NCBI RefSeq assembly: GCF_000485595.1
Contig: NW_014577164.1
Span: forward strand, 519,694-545,123
DNA length: 25,430 nt
Reading direction: 5' to 3'
DNA from: Priapulus caudatus
Lineage: Eukaryota; Priapulida; Priapulimorpha; Priapulimorphida; Priapulidae
Part shown: positions 12,901 through 21,044 of the stretch, piece after piece
How positions within the stretch are numbered: the first letter of the stretch is position 1
How the letters are laid out: each line of letters starts with the position of its first letter
Notes under the pieces: model-generated
What the model was told of the DNA's origin: nothing
Seen by the model: the letters and a program-made list of their open reading frames with translations, nothing else
Databases searched by the model: none
Program-made: the position numbers and the translations under genes

Positions 12901-14826
12901 GGTAAGTGTTTCAGTTACGATGGACCAAAATATGCGATCAAATGTCCTTATTCCCTGTTTCATACTAATAGAAATTTCACTGTTTTCCTTCAGGGTTAGT
13001 TTTAATGCGAAAATAAATGTTTCAGATCTGAAAGTCTGAAATCTGGGCAAGAGATGGCGCTACGCCTAAATGATCAACATTTTGGTTTTCGATTATTGAG
13101 CAAAGCAATTAAATATTTCAGTCAAATTACTGTAACGAAGAATCTAAAACACAATATTACACGTAGGTATGATTAGGTAGGTAGGTAGGTAAATTTAACA
13201 AAATCGAATTAATCTAGATGGCCATTTTCATTTTTGCCAAAAAGTGGGCGTGGCTCGAAAGTAGGTCGACTGGCGTGCTCCAAAATAGGACGTGCAAATC
13301 TCTCCCGTAAGAGTAACAACTGTATGCAATTTGAAACATGTGGGTCAAACGGTTCTTGAGTTATCGTTGACCGTAAGCAGACACTGAAATGCATAGTGAA
13401 ACTGCCAAAATCTGCCTAATTTGCATAATTTAAAAAAATTATCAAAACACGTGTGATATGTTTTGGGGCCAGTCCTTATTCATTCACATACCAAAAATGA
13501 GCAAAATCCATTGAGCCTGAACTGACTTATGGCCATTTCCATTTTTGCCAAAAAGTGGGCGTGGCTCGAAAGTAGGTCAACTGGCGTGCTGCAAAATAGG
13601 ACTTTCAAATCTCTCCCATAGGAGTAACAGCTGTACATGCAAATTGAAACATGTGGGTCAAACGGTTCTTGAGTTATCGTCGACTGTAGGCAGACACTGA
13701 AATAGCTCATCATGACGATGTCAAGGTGAGCTAAAAATCAGTTATCCACCTATGCACTTTGCCAGGAGTAATACAGTACTTCTCTTCTCAGCCAAGTGTG
13801 TGTATTTGTCGACTAGTTAAATTCACAACTTTATCACTTCTAAGTAATGCTTTTGCCACCTCATACAAAAAGAATTTCCGAAAAATTTATTTTATGTCAC
13901 CACTGAGCCTACACTCTTTGTATATTTCAGCCATAGCTCTACTGTCACAGAGGAGAGTAATACTGATATCTTTCCTTGTTACATATACGATGCATTACTA
14001 CTATTTACTAGGCAATCTGAACTGAGTCAAACACTTTAACATTGCAATTTGTGCTAGCTTACTATGTTTTCCTACCAAACTCTGTTAGCACAAACCTATT
14101 TATGAAATTGAATTTAAAGAATAAAACTATATCTTTACAGGGTACTCCAAGAGCACTTATAGCCTGGCGGCCCGCCAGGCTATCGTCGAGCCCCGTCATC
14201 CTAAAATGCACCCGCCACTCTAAATATCATAGCCCCCGGACCCCCTAGCACGCAAACCGCCTTCGGCGATTTGCAACTCGGACCGTAAAGGCAACACACG
14301 CCATGCTATAATGAAAAAGCTTGGAGAACCCTGCTTTATATTACCCTTGCTTTAAGCGTGTGAATCATTCCGATACCATCACCAACAGGAATTTGTTGAC
14401 ATTTTCCATTACGCGTGTCAACATTACGGAAGAAATGACCTAGTGCCTCATCAAATACGCCATTCTGAAACAATAACATATGTACTGTTAAGTACTGTAC
14501 AGTCTGCTTTTCCTATCCCCACATATGGAGCCTAACTAAGGTGACCTCAATATTGGTTTATAACTTTATATAAAAATAACATTATTAAATCATTTGTGAT
14601 TGCATATATAATATATGTATATATATATATTACATGAATTTTATAACAATTAAAGTAAGGAAATATCAATCTAATATTCAGGTGACCATAAATCAGCCAT
14701 AGAAGACATGCAGTAACACTGAAGAAACTGGTATACTATTTATTATACTAACCTTGTTATTTGCAGCATGTTCACGAAGAGCAAGATCCCAGAAACGGCA
14801 GCCAATTTGATTTCCACACTGACCAA
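6763..14826 (-). CDS. TUBE1: epsilon-tubulin, 11 exons, 5' end missing
   Basis: The product is a tubulin-family GTPase that acts at centrioles and basal bodies, where it is known to be needed for triplet microtubules. Eleven exons read as join(14753-14826, 14345-14464, 12705-12820, 12081-12272, 9596-9716, 9170-9253, 8834-8943, 8484-8624, 8089-8229, 7684-7858, 6763-6939), all on the minus strand. Every intron is GT-AG and every junction keeps frame, giving 483 residues plus a stop. Numbered from the first visible codon, the tubulin signature GGGTGSG is at 143-149, preceded by FFVLHSM. The tubulin-wide motif NVDLNEISMNLVPFPR (from 282) keeps a Glu (287) at the place of the alpha-tubulin catalytic Glu. 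VGQCGNQIG opens the model. Residues about 209-272 hold the stretch that is longer in epsilon than in alpha/beta tubulin. The family is about 475 residues in vertebrates, so only about seven N-terminal residues are missing. Family assignment is by remembered epsilon sequences such as NQEGWKT and RADPKH and is firm. The first exon is not located. Confidence 0.96.
7684..7858 (-). CDS. TUBE1: TUBE1 exon 11
   Basis: The exon reads IKSSLRFVHWNQEGWKTGLC, then AVPPTGQPYSLLTLANNTC and a helix ending FNRLYKRK. WNQEGWKT and SLLxLANNTC are distinctive of epsilon-tubulin. Acceptor TTATAG, donor GTAATT, phase 0 at its end. Confidence 0.96.
8089..8229 (-). CDS. TUBE1: TUBE1 exon 10
   Basis: After completing Arg, the exon reads LDSMFGDAFSPAHQLIRADP and continues KHGLYLACALMVRGKAQLSD and VRRNIE. 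Both blocks are close to the epsilon-tubulin intermediate domain. Acceptor TTGCAG, donor GTGAGC, phase 2 at both ends. Confidence 0.96.
8484..8624 (-). CDS. TUBE1: TUBE1 exon 9 (NLVPFPR motif)
   Basis: The exon reads SARFEGSLNVDLNEISMNLV, then PFPRLHYLVSSMAPLYSL and TDVNIPQR. This is the tubulin motif between core and intermediate domains. The Glu in DLNE corresponds to the alpha-tubulin Glu that acts on GTP of the neighbouring subunit in a polymer. It ends in phase 2 at a GTAATA donor. Confidence 0.96.
8834..8943 (-). CDS. TUBE1: TUBE1 exon 8
   Basis: The exon starts with a weakly conserved linker (EGSAVSDSHQGAG) and then reads KAFDSMNNIVANLLLNLT, which matches the epsilon-tubulin helix AFDAMNNIVANLLLNLT almost exactly. 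It ends in phase 2 (TG, giving Cys with the next exon) at a GTAAGC donor. Confidence 0.95.
9170..9253 (-). CDS. TUBE1: TUBE1 exon 7 (divergent insert)
   Basis: The exon has twenty-eight codons, phase 0 at both ends, starting ALQDICTRISKF and ending AAKIK. The sequence is poorly conserved, but it sits where epsilon-tubulins read SLFDII..I and then a low-complexity linker. Support comes from an acceptor ending TTTAAG, the donor GTATGC, frame continuity on both sides and the expected length. Confidence 0.86.
9596..9716 (-). CDS. TUBE1: TUBE1 exon 6
   Basis: The first base completes Arg, giving VYNRFVTAVFPSADDDV across the junction, followed by TSPYNSILALKQL and ending VLPIENQ. The YNSIL...L...ADCVLPIDN pattern is the epsilon-tubulin form of the tubulin nucleotide-base-binding region. 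The upstream intron (9717-12080) is the longest visible one at 2.36 kb and contains foldback repeats. Confidence 0.96.
9829..9873. repeat. degenerate AGAAT microsatellite
   Basis: A short imperfect run of AGAAT/AGAGT units lies in the large TUBE1 intron between exons 5 and 6. Confidence 0.7.
10153..10216. repeat. GC-rich hairpin in TUBE1 intron
   Basis: CTGGCAGCTATGGA...GTGCGCC (10153-10176) pairs with GGCGCACGCG...TCCATAGCTGCCAG (10191-10216), leaving a loop of about 14 bases. A neighbouring pair GTTCCGCGG / CCGCGGGAAC (10099-10108 and 10122-10131) adds a second small stem. The stretch is much richer in CpG than the intron around it. Confidence 0.8.
10370..10660. mobile_element. foldback element in TUBE1 intron
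   Basis: CCAGTAATGGAAATGGCTG (10395-10413) has a perfect 19-base inverted copy at 10615-10633. Nearer the centre TATAGACTGG...ACTC (10431-10446) faces GAGTGCCAGTCTATGCTATA (10504-10523). The extended fold suggests a small non-autonomous foldback transposon. Ends are approximate and no target duplication was found. Confidence 0.6.
12081..12272 (-). CDS. TUBE1: TUBE1 exon 5 with tubulin signature GGGTGSG
   Basis: The exon completes the Trp codon and reads AVGNRFYG, then a helix, CDALQCFFVLHSMGGGTGSG, and ends DEFPDVYN with the first two bases of Arg. The GGGTGSG glycine loop contacts the phosphates of GTP and defines the tubulin family. It ends at a GTATGC donor. The codons are far more GC-rich than the surrounding introns. 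Confidence 0.97.
12705..12820 (-). CDS. TUBE1: TUBE1 exon 4
   Basis: The exon encodes AVLVDMEEGVVNAALKGPLG and continues to FITDVSGSGNNW. The block corresponds to the DxEP/T3-loop region of other tubulins and to the epsilon version ending GSGNNWAVG. It ends in phase 2 (TG, completing Trp with the next exon) at a GTAAAG donor. The intron upstream (12821-14344) carries a transposable element. Confidence 0.95.
12856..13731. mobile_element. TA-flanked GCTCACC element, copy 2
   Basis: Ends TAGCTCACCTTG (12854-12865) and CAAGGTGAGCTA (13722-13733) are perfect inverted copies. If the outer TA is the duplicated target, the element is about 876 bases. It sits in the intron between TUBE1 exons 3 and 4 and shares its right end and internal blocks with the copy at 2781-3707. 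Its interior carries a tandem duplication (13218-13389 and 13529-13700). Apparent open frames derive from that duplication and have no family resemblance. Confidence 0.8.
13218..13700. repeat. 311-bp-period tandem duplication
   Basis: Two copies of a 172-base block beginning ATGGCCATTT, containing AAAAAGTGGGCGTGGCTCGA and ending CAGACACTGAAAT lie 311 bases apart. They differ by scattered substitutions and a few small length changes. Between them lies unduplicated sequence. Confidence 0.9.
14160..14182. repeat. perfect 11-bp hairpin
   Basis: TAGCCTGGCGG and CCGCCAGGCTA pair perfectly around one central C. It lies in TUBE1 intron sequence, about 160 bases beyond the donor of exon 3, in a GC-rich island. 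Confidence 0.85.
14345..14464 (-). CDS. TUBE1: TUBE1 exon 3
   Basis: The exon has forty codons, phase 0 at both ends. It reads NGVFDEALGHFFRNVDTR, then a glycine-rich turn and IHTLKAR. This matches the epsilon-tubulin segment between the first GTP loop and the AVLVDMEEG strand. The acceptor is TTTCAG and the donor GTAATA. Confidence 0.94.
14753..14826 (-). CDS. TUBE1: TUBE1 exon 2 (N-terminal nucleotide-binding loop)
   Basis: The exon encodes VGQCGNQIGCRFWDLALREH and a few more residues, ending in NNK. This is the first loop of the tubulin GTP site. It begins after an acceptor ending TTCAG, with the split codon xTT (Val if the previous exon ends in G), and ends at a GTTAGT donor in phase 0. 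Numbering as exon 2 assumes one short coding exon upstream, as the phase and missing length suggest. Confidence 0.94.
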
Positions 14827-14875
14827 CTGAAGAATTAATTTATATTATGCTTACATATTGAAAAACAATAAAAAT

Positions 14876-14972
14876 CTATTTTTAGTAGTATTAATTCCTG
14901 TAAATTTATGCCCTGTATTGCTCCTCTGCAACACACAAGTTTACTGCACGCACCCCGCTGTGTACAAACAAC
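14876..14972 (+). repeat. terminal-repeat family copy A
   Basis: The block contains GCTCCTCTGCAACACACAAG and ends in ACAAACAAC. It aligns over its whole length with part of the arms of the palindrome at 23868-24847 and with the partial copy at 23571-23702. It begins 50 bases above TUBE1 exon 2 and is cut at 14978 by the next element. Confidence 0.7.
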
Positions 14973-14979
14973 AAAAGTA

Positions 14980-15951
14980 TAAGCCTCGTCTACACGACGA
15001 ACCTTACTTAACTCGAGTTAAGCGTTAACTCGAGTTAGCGATTATGTAGCGTCTACACGACAACACCCGATAGCGATTATTACCGATTTATTATGCATGC
15101 GTGCGTGCGTGTGTATGTAAACGTGCGTGCGTGTGTGCGTGCGTGTGCACGTACACGTGCATGCATGCGTGTGTGTGCACGTACACGTGCGTGCGTGCGT
15201 GTGCGTGCATGCATGCATGCATGTGCACGTACACCTTACACGTGCGTGCGTGCGCGCGTGCGCAGGTACGTTCGTGCGTGCGTGCGTGCGTGCGTGCGTG
15301 CGTGTGCAGGTACACGTGCGTGCGTGCGCGCGTGCATGTGCACGTAGACGTGCGTGCGTGCGTGTGTGCACGTACACGTGCGTGCATGCGTGCATGTGCG
15401 TGTGTATGTAAACGTGCGTGTGTGCGTGCGTGCGTGTGCACGTACACGTGCGTGCATGCGTTCGTCTGTGCGTGTGCACTTACATGTGCATGCGTGCGTG
15501 CGTGCATGTGCACGTACACGTGCGTGCATGCGTTCGTCTGTGCGTGTGCACTTACATGTGCATGCGTGCGTGCGTGCATGTGCACGTACACGTGCGTGCA
15601 TGCGTTCGTCTGTGCGTGTGCACTTACATGTGCATGCGTGCGTGCGTGCATGTGCACGTAGCGTCGTGCGCATTAACACGTCGTGTGCCACGTACAGTGG
15701 CATGCCATGTAGTGTGGTGCGTGGCGTGGCGTGCGTGCGTGCGTGCGTGCGTGCGAACGTACATATCGTACTGAGTGTTGCCGCTATCGTGGAGGTTAAG
15801 GCTAACTCGAGGTTTAAGAGCGCTTACACGGCTGTAAAACTCGAGTTAGCTTAACCTCCGATCGACTGGCGAGCGGTTAAGCTAAACTCGAGTTAAAGGC
15901 CGTGTAGACGCCCATTAACTCGATTAATATTTCGTCGTGTAGACGAGGCTA
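14980..15951. mobile_element. TIR element with satellite interior
   Basis: The ends carry inverted GCCTCGTCTACACGACGAA (left from 14983, right 15931-15949) flanked by TA on both sides. Further inward are several copies of the palindromic AACTCGAGTT with intervening CGTCTACACGAC or its complement. No coding capacity is visible, so this looks like a non-autonomous DNA transposon. Most of its interior is a GTGC-type satellite, described separately. Confidence 0.85.
15090..15765. repeat. GTGC/ACGT-rich satellite with 72-bp higher-order unit
   Basis: The block is alternating purine-pyrimidine sequence built from GCGT, GCAC and ACGTACACGTGC pieces. Between 15441 and about 15656 a 72-base unit (starting CGTACACGTGCGTGCATGCG) occurs three times with almost no difference. 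All six frames are open over long parts and spell Arg/Cys/Val/Ala or His/Ala/Thr/Arg strings; none is called as coding. Confidence 0.93.
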
Positions 15952-15953
15952 TA

Positions 15954-16079
15954 GAGTGAAAAAATATGAGGAAAAAATAAAGGAAAAAATAAGAATGTAG
16001 AGCTCATACCTTGGTGAGCAGTAATATATAACGTTCAAAAACTAATTTATATATCCATTTTAAATTGTAAGTTTCGCTG
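15954..16079. other. AT-rich spacer, nothing recognised
   Basis: Purine-rich AT sequence between the TIR element and the low-complexity block. It carries a good donor-like CAAG/GTATGA on the minus strand at about 16010, but the frame above it has no start codon. Confidence 0.5.
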
Positions 16080-17115
16080 CGCGCTTTGCGTGATTGAGCG
16101 CCACGTCGCACACAACGCACACACGTCAGCCATGCACACGCGCTGCGCTTCACGCACACACGTTCAACACACATGCGCTCACACACACACGCGATCACGG
16201 AGGCACACAGCGCTCACGCACATCCGGCACACGCACACACGCGTCGCCACGGAACGCGCTGACGGCACCACTACGTGCAGCACACGCGTCGGACGGCACA
16301 CACGCGGCACACACACAGCGCCACGCCACACAAGTCGCACACACGCGCATCACCGTACAGCACCGTTTCGCACACGCAACACGATGTCGCACACCTTAAC
16401 TGCGCGTCACGCACCACCATCGCACCACTACGTCACATACACGCGCTCACGCCACACCCCGCGCTCACAGCATACAGCGCGCTCACGGCGCATCACGCAC
16501 ACACGTCGCACACTGACGCGCTCACCGCATACACGCGCTCACGCAGCGACACCGTCGCACACACGCGCTCACGCACACACGTCGCGACACGCCACGCTCG
16601 ACGCACAGCCGCACGTCGCACGCATGCCGTCACGCATCACAACGCGCTCACGCATGACACGCCTTCGACGCACCACAACAGCGGCTCCGACGCACGAACG
16701 ACTTCGGCACACACGCGCTCAGCGGGTGCACACACGCGCTCACGCACGACACGTCGCACAACCGCACACACTCGCACACGCAGCACATGTGCCACACGAC
16801 CGCTCACGGCACACACGTCGTATACACGCGCGATCGCGCACGACACGGCGCTCCACAGCACACACATCACACACAGGCCGCTCACGCCACAACACGCGCT
16901 CACGCGCGGCACACTACGCCGCAAGCACGACACACGCCACAGCACATGCCTCACGGCATCGACACGCCGCTTACGCACACACGTCAGCGCCACACGCGCT
17001 CACGCCAGCCGTCACACCATCGTAACGTACCATCGCGCGCTCACACACATCACGCGCACAACTGCGACCCACGCGCGTCACGTACACACGCGTCGCACAC
17101 GCACACCATGTCGCA
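16080..17115. repeat. degenerate CACGCGCTCACG-type low-complexity block
   Basis: About 1 kb is made of variable CACA, CGCTCACGCA and CACACGTCGCACAC pieces without a fixed period. Lack of A/T-rich triplets keeps two plus-strand frames open for more than 300 codons. Their products are almost only Thr, His, Arg, Ala and Ser, show no domain and follow the repeat, so they are not called as genes. Confidence 0.88.
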
Positions 17116-17314
17116 CACCTGACCGCTCACTGCGACACACGTCTAACGGCTACGTGGTACAGTCTAGCTTGCTGCCAGCCGCAGTAAGACGACGATTAAA
17201 CCAGTCGCGGCTGCATGTACGTATGCCGCGTGGTAGATTACAAATGCTGGCACTGTGAACCCTCGGAAAAAAACGAAAACCGGCGGAAAGACGCGGGAAA
17301 GATTTTCATGCCTG

Positions 17315-17441
17315 AGCGTAGATTCCCCTTCGTTTTGACATAAATCATACTTTTGACAGCGACATGGTTTTCACGTTATTTACCCGTCGTGTGGCAATTG
17401 CCACCGCAAATTCTCATGCACAGCACTCGAAGGAGGTCGCG
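17315..17441 (+). repeat. outer inverted arm, left
   Basis: From GCGTAGATTCC through CTTCGTTTTGACATAAATC to CTCGAAGGAGG this stretch is an inverted copy of 23261-23382, with scattered substitutions and small length changes. It lies just outside the 3.5-kb TIR element. The pair may be the remains of one older element into which younger ones were inserted. Confidence 0.85.
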
Positions 17442-17540
17442 GCCAGGCATCTCGGCTCCCGTGACGTTATCTCCGGAAGAAGTTTTTGTTCAGCTAGCAA
17501 AGCCGGTGATAGTATCAGTTGATAACTCTCATATTATGAA

Positions 17541-17870
17541 CATTGTGCATTTTATGAGAAAAGCATGAAAGTTTCTAGCATAGTTAGTATATTACCATGA
17601 TGTTTATTTTTTCAAGATTGAGGGAAGTGCACATTTTACCCTTTGAGGACGCGTGAGAGGTCAAATCGAGAGAGGCCGCGCAGCGCACCGGGTCTTAATG
17701 TTCAAACCACTTAATTTGGAACACCAAAAGCGTAGAAAAAAACATTTAAGGTTTCGATTGCCAACTAAATTTGGGAGACCATGTCATTGATGATTACCTT
17801 TGAGATCGCTAAACTTAAAGAACATCATTTAGGCCCGTTGAAGGTCAAAATTGACCAAAAAAAGTAAGAA
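17541..17870 (+). repeat. left terminal inverted repeat of 3.5-kb transposon
   Basis: This is an inverted copy of 20715-21040. Similarity is highest in the outer 70 bases and decreases inwards with small insertions. Confidence 0.85.
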
Positions 17871-18049
17871 TCTAGGTTGAAATTTGCAACAAATAAACCA
17901 CCCAGAGACTGTAATTTCACAATAACTTAAGATTCCCATCAAGTTTGATGATCATTTTCAAGTTGCCAAACACTTAACCCTGGCCCAGATTCCTGTCCTT
18001 CTGCTGAGCCCCGCAACCATTTATGCTCTTTGCTAGGAAGGTCCAGTGA

Positions 18050-20665
18050 AAACCTGTCCAGCCACTACACAGGAGGAGGACACTTTTGTTGATCTATGTC
18101 GCGTTGTACTATCACATCGAGATGAGTCAACGTGAAGTTTGCGGAAGACTGGCTGGAAGATAAGTGGTTGGAACGAACGCCGCTGGACACGGCTGACATT
18201 GCAAGTTCCGGACAGCAAATTCCTTCATACATGCCAGCATGTCACCAAGACAGGGGGACGCCATGATACATGCCAGGTCACAGCTGCGAAGCTTTATACA
18301 CTCCTCGCAACAAACTTACAATAAGACTGCAACATCCGAGATACTGATGGTCCATGTACGCACTGCCAGTAGTCCGTCTTTGAGGAGTGTGCTCTAAGAG
18401 CCAGTGTCCCACTTTACTACGGCTTAATGCCCTGTCATTTGGTGCGTCTCTCTTGCTGCTGTAAAATTCAAGGTCATCTTCTCGGAAGTAACTTCCATCT
18501 GACTGGAATCCCTGACGAGCGAGATGCATGCCCTGATGTTTCTCTAGATCACACGCACTACTCCAGGTGGTCTTCCCCGCGTACACATCGCGTTGACATG
18601 ACGACTCTTGCGAAGAAAACACACCAGATTGCCTAGGCATAATTCAAGTCTGGAAACTTCGTGTGCACAAAAACCAGCAACATAAGTTTTCTGCTATGCA
18701 GGCTTGACCAGTCCCATGAACAAAACAATGGCCCAATGGTGAAAGGTTCTGTGGGGCTATAGGACTGACAGGCAATCCAGGCGGCACTCAGTACGCTGGA
18801 TGACTAAGGCCAACAGAAAGTGGTGCCTAGGATTACCATACAAGAGTTTGAGAAACAGGCCATAAACAACAGGTGAGGTGCTGTGTGACACTGGAACCCT
18901 CACCATGAGCAGCAACCTGGAGTGCAAAGCAGCATTCCTGAAGGAGGTTAAGGCACTTGTGACACGTGCTAGAAAGAGATGGGGAATACCATTTACTAGA
19001 ACACAGCCAAGACCTAACCTAGCATGCTGACACAGAGGGACATCATGGACACCCAGTGGCTAAAACTGTGAGAAGGATTGAGACCGCTTGGTGAGAAGCA
19101 TACACGTAAGTTGTGACAGAAAGGTTAGAACAGTGTTACAAACACACCTGCACACAGACACTTCCCAAAGAAGCAATTGCCACTTTTCAGTAGCCACCGT
19201 CAAGATTAAGTCAAATACGAAGGCACAGCTCCTCCGCAGCACTGAAGAGGACTGTGGGTCTCTTTTTCGAGCTTACATCCCTGTCAAAACTCGAGATGGA
19301 GACATCAACAATTTCATTCTCCCATGAAAACCAGGCAGCCCGCCAGCTCTGTCAACTGAGAAAATTGCGGTTTGGGGTTTAAAGCAGATCTAGCTTCGCT
19401 GCCTGGAATCAGATCTGCTCAAAACAAATAGTGTGCTTGTGGCTTGATCACAATTCGATGGTCAGGACTGTGGTTCAAATCAAATCCTGGACATCAAGAA
19501 ACATTTAAAGAGTATGCCCAGAAAAGTGTTTTGCAAGCGATACATCTCTGCTGAACTCGGAAAATCAGCCAGCATCGACCTGGTCTGGAATGTATACCTA
19601 CCTGCCCAGCCTGAAAGCGTCAACTCAGGACAGAAAGGGAAAGGTATCAGGAAAAGGGTGCTCCTTCTACTGTGATCCAAAGAACTGAAGGACTTCTTTT
19701 GCGAGTCAATGAAAGAAACCCGAATTATTTGCTTTCCATGTCCAGCCGCGAGCTTCAATTCCTCTAGCAGAAGGAAGAACTGGTAGCAACCAGTGGAAGT
19801 GGGGCCTGTGGCTCTGCTCTGTCGAGTCCATCCTTGCCGCCTTGCCGTCATGTTCACAAGAGAGACTGACAACTGTCCACTCCGCAGTGGGCAGATTGTC
19901 TGTGGTCAAAAGGGTGACCATACGTAACCATTGATACCGATGTGGGGTAGCTGGCTGTGGCTTCATTCTCTAAATACTCCTTATGAGCTGTTTCGGTGCC
20001 TTGGTGCTTGGCTCAAGCGTTCGTATCATAGCTGTTCACTGAAATGCACTGACACAATGAATCCAACACAGTGTCTCACTCCCCGTCTTTAAACGCTTTC
20101 AACTCGGATGTGAACACTGTATCTGCATTCGCTGGCTAAGGAAGAAGAACTGCCTGAGAAAACTTGAATCTTCCTCCGAGGGTTATGATCTTTCAGTGGA
20201 ACTCACTATGCTGCCGCATGAGGTCAGTGAAGGATCAATGCTATTGCTTAGAAGCGTTTTTGTGGTGTGCTTAGACGCGAACCAGTGAAGAGCACGTAAA
20301 GTGAGATTGAAAGCCAGAAGTGAAACAGCTCTTCAACGACAGAGAATCTAAGAACTCTAAAGAAACATCCTCCAACCCAGGCAAGCACTGAGAAGCAGCA
20401 CATCAAGCGCTCTTGCTTACCAGGCCAACTCGTTGGAACCAGGCTTGGGTCATGATCCAGAGATTCCCAGAAAGCCATCTGACTGGGCTGAAACAAAGGA
20501 AACAACTGGGTGGCAGCCTCTTGGACGACTCTCCCTAAAGCAGCAAATCGTGCCTGAATTGATTCCACTGTCGCTGCGAGAAAGCGTGCACGTGGACGCT
20601 GCAAGTGTGGCCAAAGCTGCTCTGGCTGTGCTGTTGTGCTGTGGTGCTGCGTGTGTGTGACTGGC
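18050..20665 (+). pseudogene. decayed transposon ORF (repeated marine-animal TE protein family)
   Basis: The reading is scattered over all three plus frames, with stops and frameshifts. Recognisable pieces in order are CRVVLSHRDEST (about 18098), then FAEDWLEDKWLERTPLD (18138), FSHENQAA..KLRFGV (19314), TFKEYAQ (19501), YISAELGKSASIDLVWN (19540), KASTQDRKGKGIRKRV (about 19616), IDTDVG*LAVASF (about 19938), TVSAFAG*GRRTA (about 20120), and YQAN..PSDWAE..GWQPLG to RGRCKC (20430-20605). From memory the order matches a protein found in many copies in invertebrate and fish genomes, with the conserved blocks VDTDVVVLA, TGCDTVS, SDWGW and a cysteine-rich end. The superfamily of that transposon is not recalled. 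The central DTDV block may belong to a nuclease-like fold; this is inference. Confidence 0.72.
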
Positions 20666-20714
20666 TGTGTGTGTGTTTGTTCTGTTTTTGAAACATTACC
20701 ATAAGGATACTTGA

Positions 20715-21040
20715 AAATAGGATATTCGACTTTTTGAACGTAATTTCGACCTTGACCCTTGGCCTAAATGCATTCCTTGATTCAAGCGATCTCAAGGGAT
20801 CAACCATATGAAGGTCATCCCAATTTATTGGAACGACCACTTAAATGTTTTCTACACTGTTTGTTCAAAAATTACAGTGGCGTTTCAACACTAGACCCGT
20901 GGACTGGCGGCCATCTTGGATTGTGACCTCTCACGGCGCTCAGAGGTCAAATCTGACTTCCCTCCACATGCTAAAATAAACATCATGGTATATACTAACT
21001 ATGCTAGAATTTCATGCTTTTCTCATAAAATCACAATTGT
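20715..21040 (-). repeat. right terminal inverted repeat of 3.5-kb transposon
   Basis: This is the partner of 17541-17870. It contains GATCTCAAGGGATC, GTGACCTCTCACGGCGC and the outer end TTCATGCTTTTCTCATAAAA. Confidence 0.85.
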
Positions 21041-21044
21041 TGGG

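Larger units (their letters stand above)
17541..21040 (+). mobile_element. 3.5-kb DNA transposon with long TIRs, decayed
   Basis: The left terminal region (about 17541-17870) and right terminal region (about 20715-21040) are inverted copies. The outermost part contains TTTTATGAGAAAAGCATGAA, followed by CTAGCATAGTTAGTATA, then CATGATGTTTATTTT and GTGAGAGGTCA. Further inside are TTTGAGATCGCT-like and GCATTTAGGCC-like blocks. Between them lies a plus-strand coding remnant of a transposon protein. Both TIR arms have diverged and the ORF is broken many times, so the copy is old and inactive. No clear target duplication was found. Confidence 0.85.

Noticed and set aside
13209-13713. Two similar minus-strand frames containing TQEPFDPHVS
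   Set aside because: They are the duplicated block of the GCTCACC element read in frame; the similarity comes from DNA duplication and no domain is recognisable.
15042-15854. Many overlapping open frames on both strands with Cys/Val/Arg or His/Ala/Arg/Thr strings
   Set aside because: They are products of the GTGC satellite, open in several frames at once.
16010-16042. Good donor CAAG/GTATGA on the minus strand, a possible end of TUBE1 exon 1
   Set aside because: In the phase required by exon 2 the frame runs back to a TGA without a Met.
16090-17258. Plus-strand open frames of 311 and 327 codons
   Set aside because: They follow the CACGCGCTCACG low-complexity block; the translations are almost only Thr/His/Arg/Ala/Ser with no domain.
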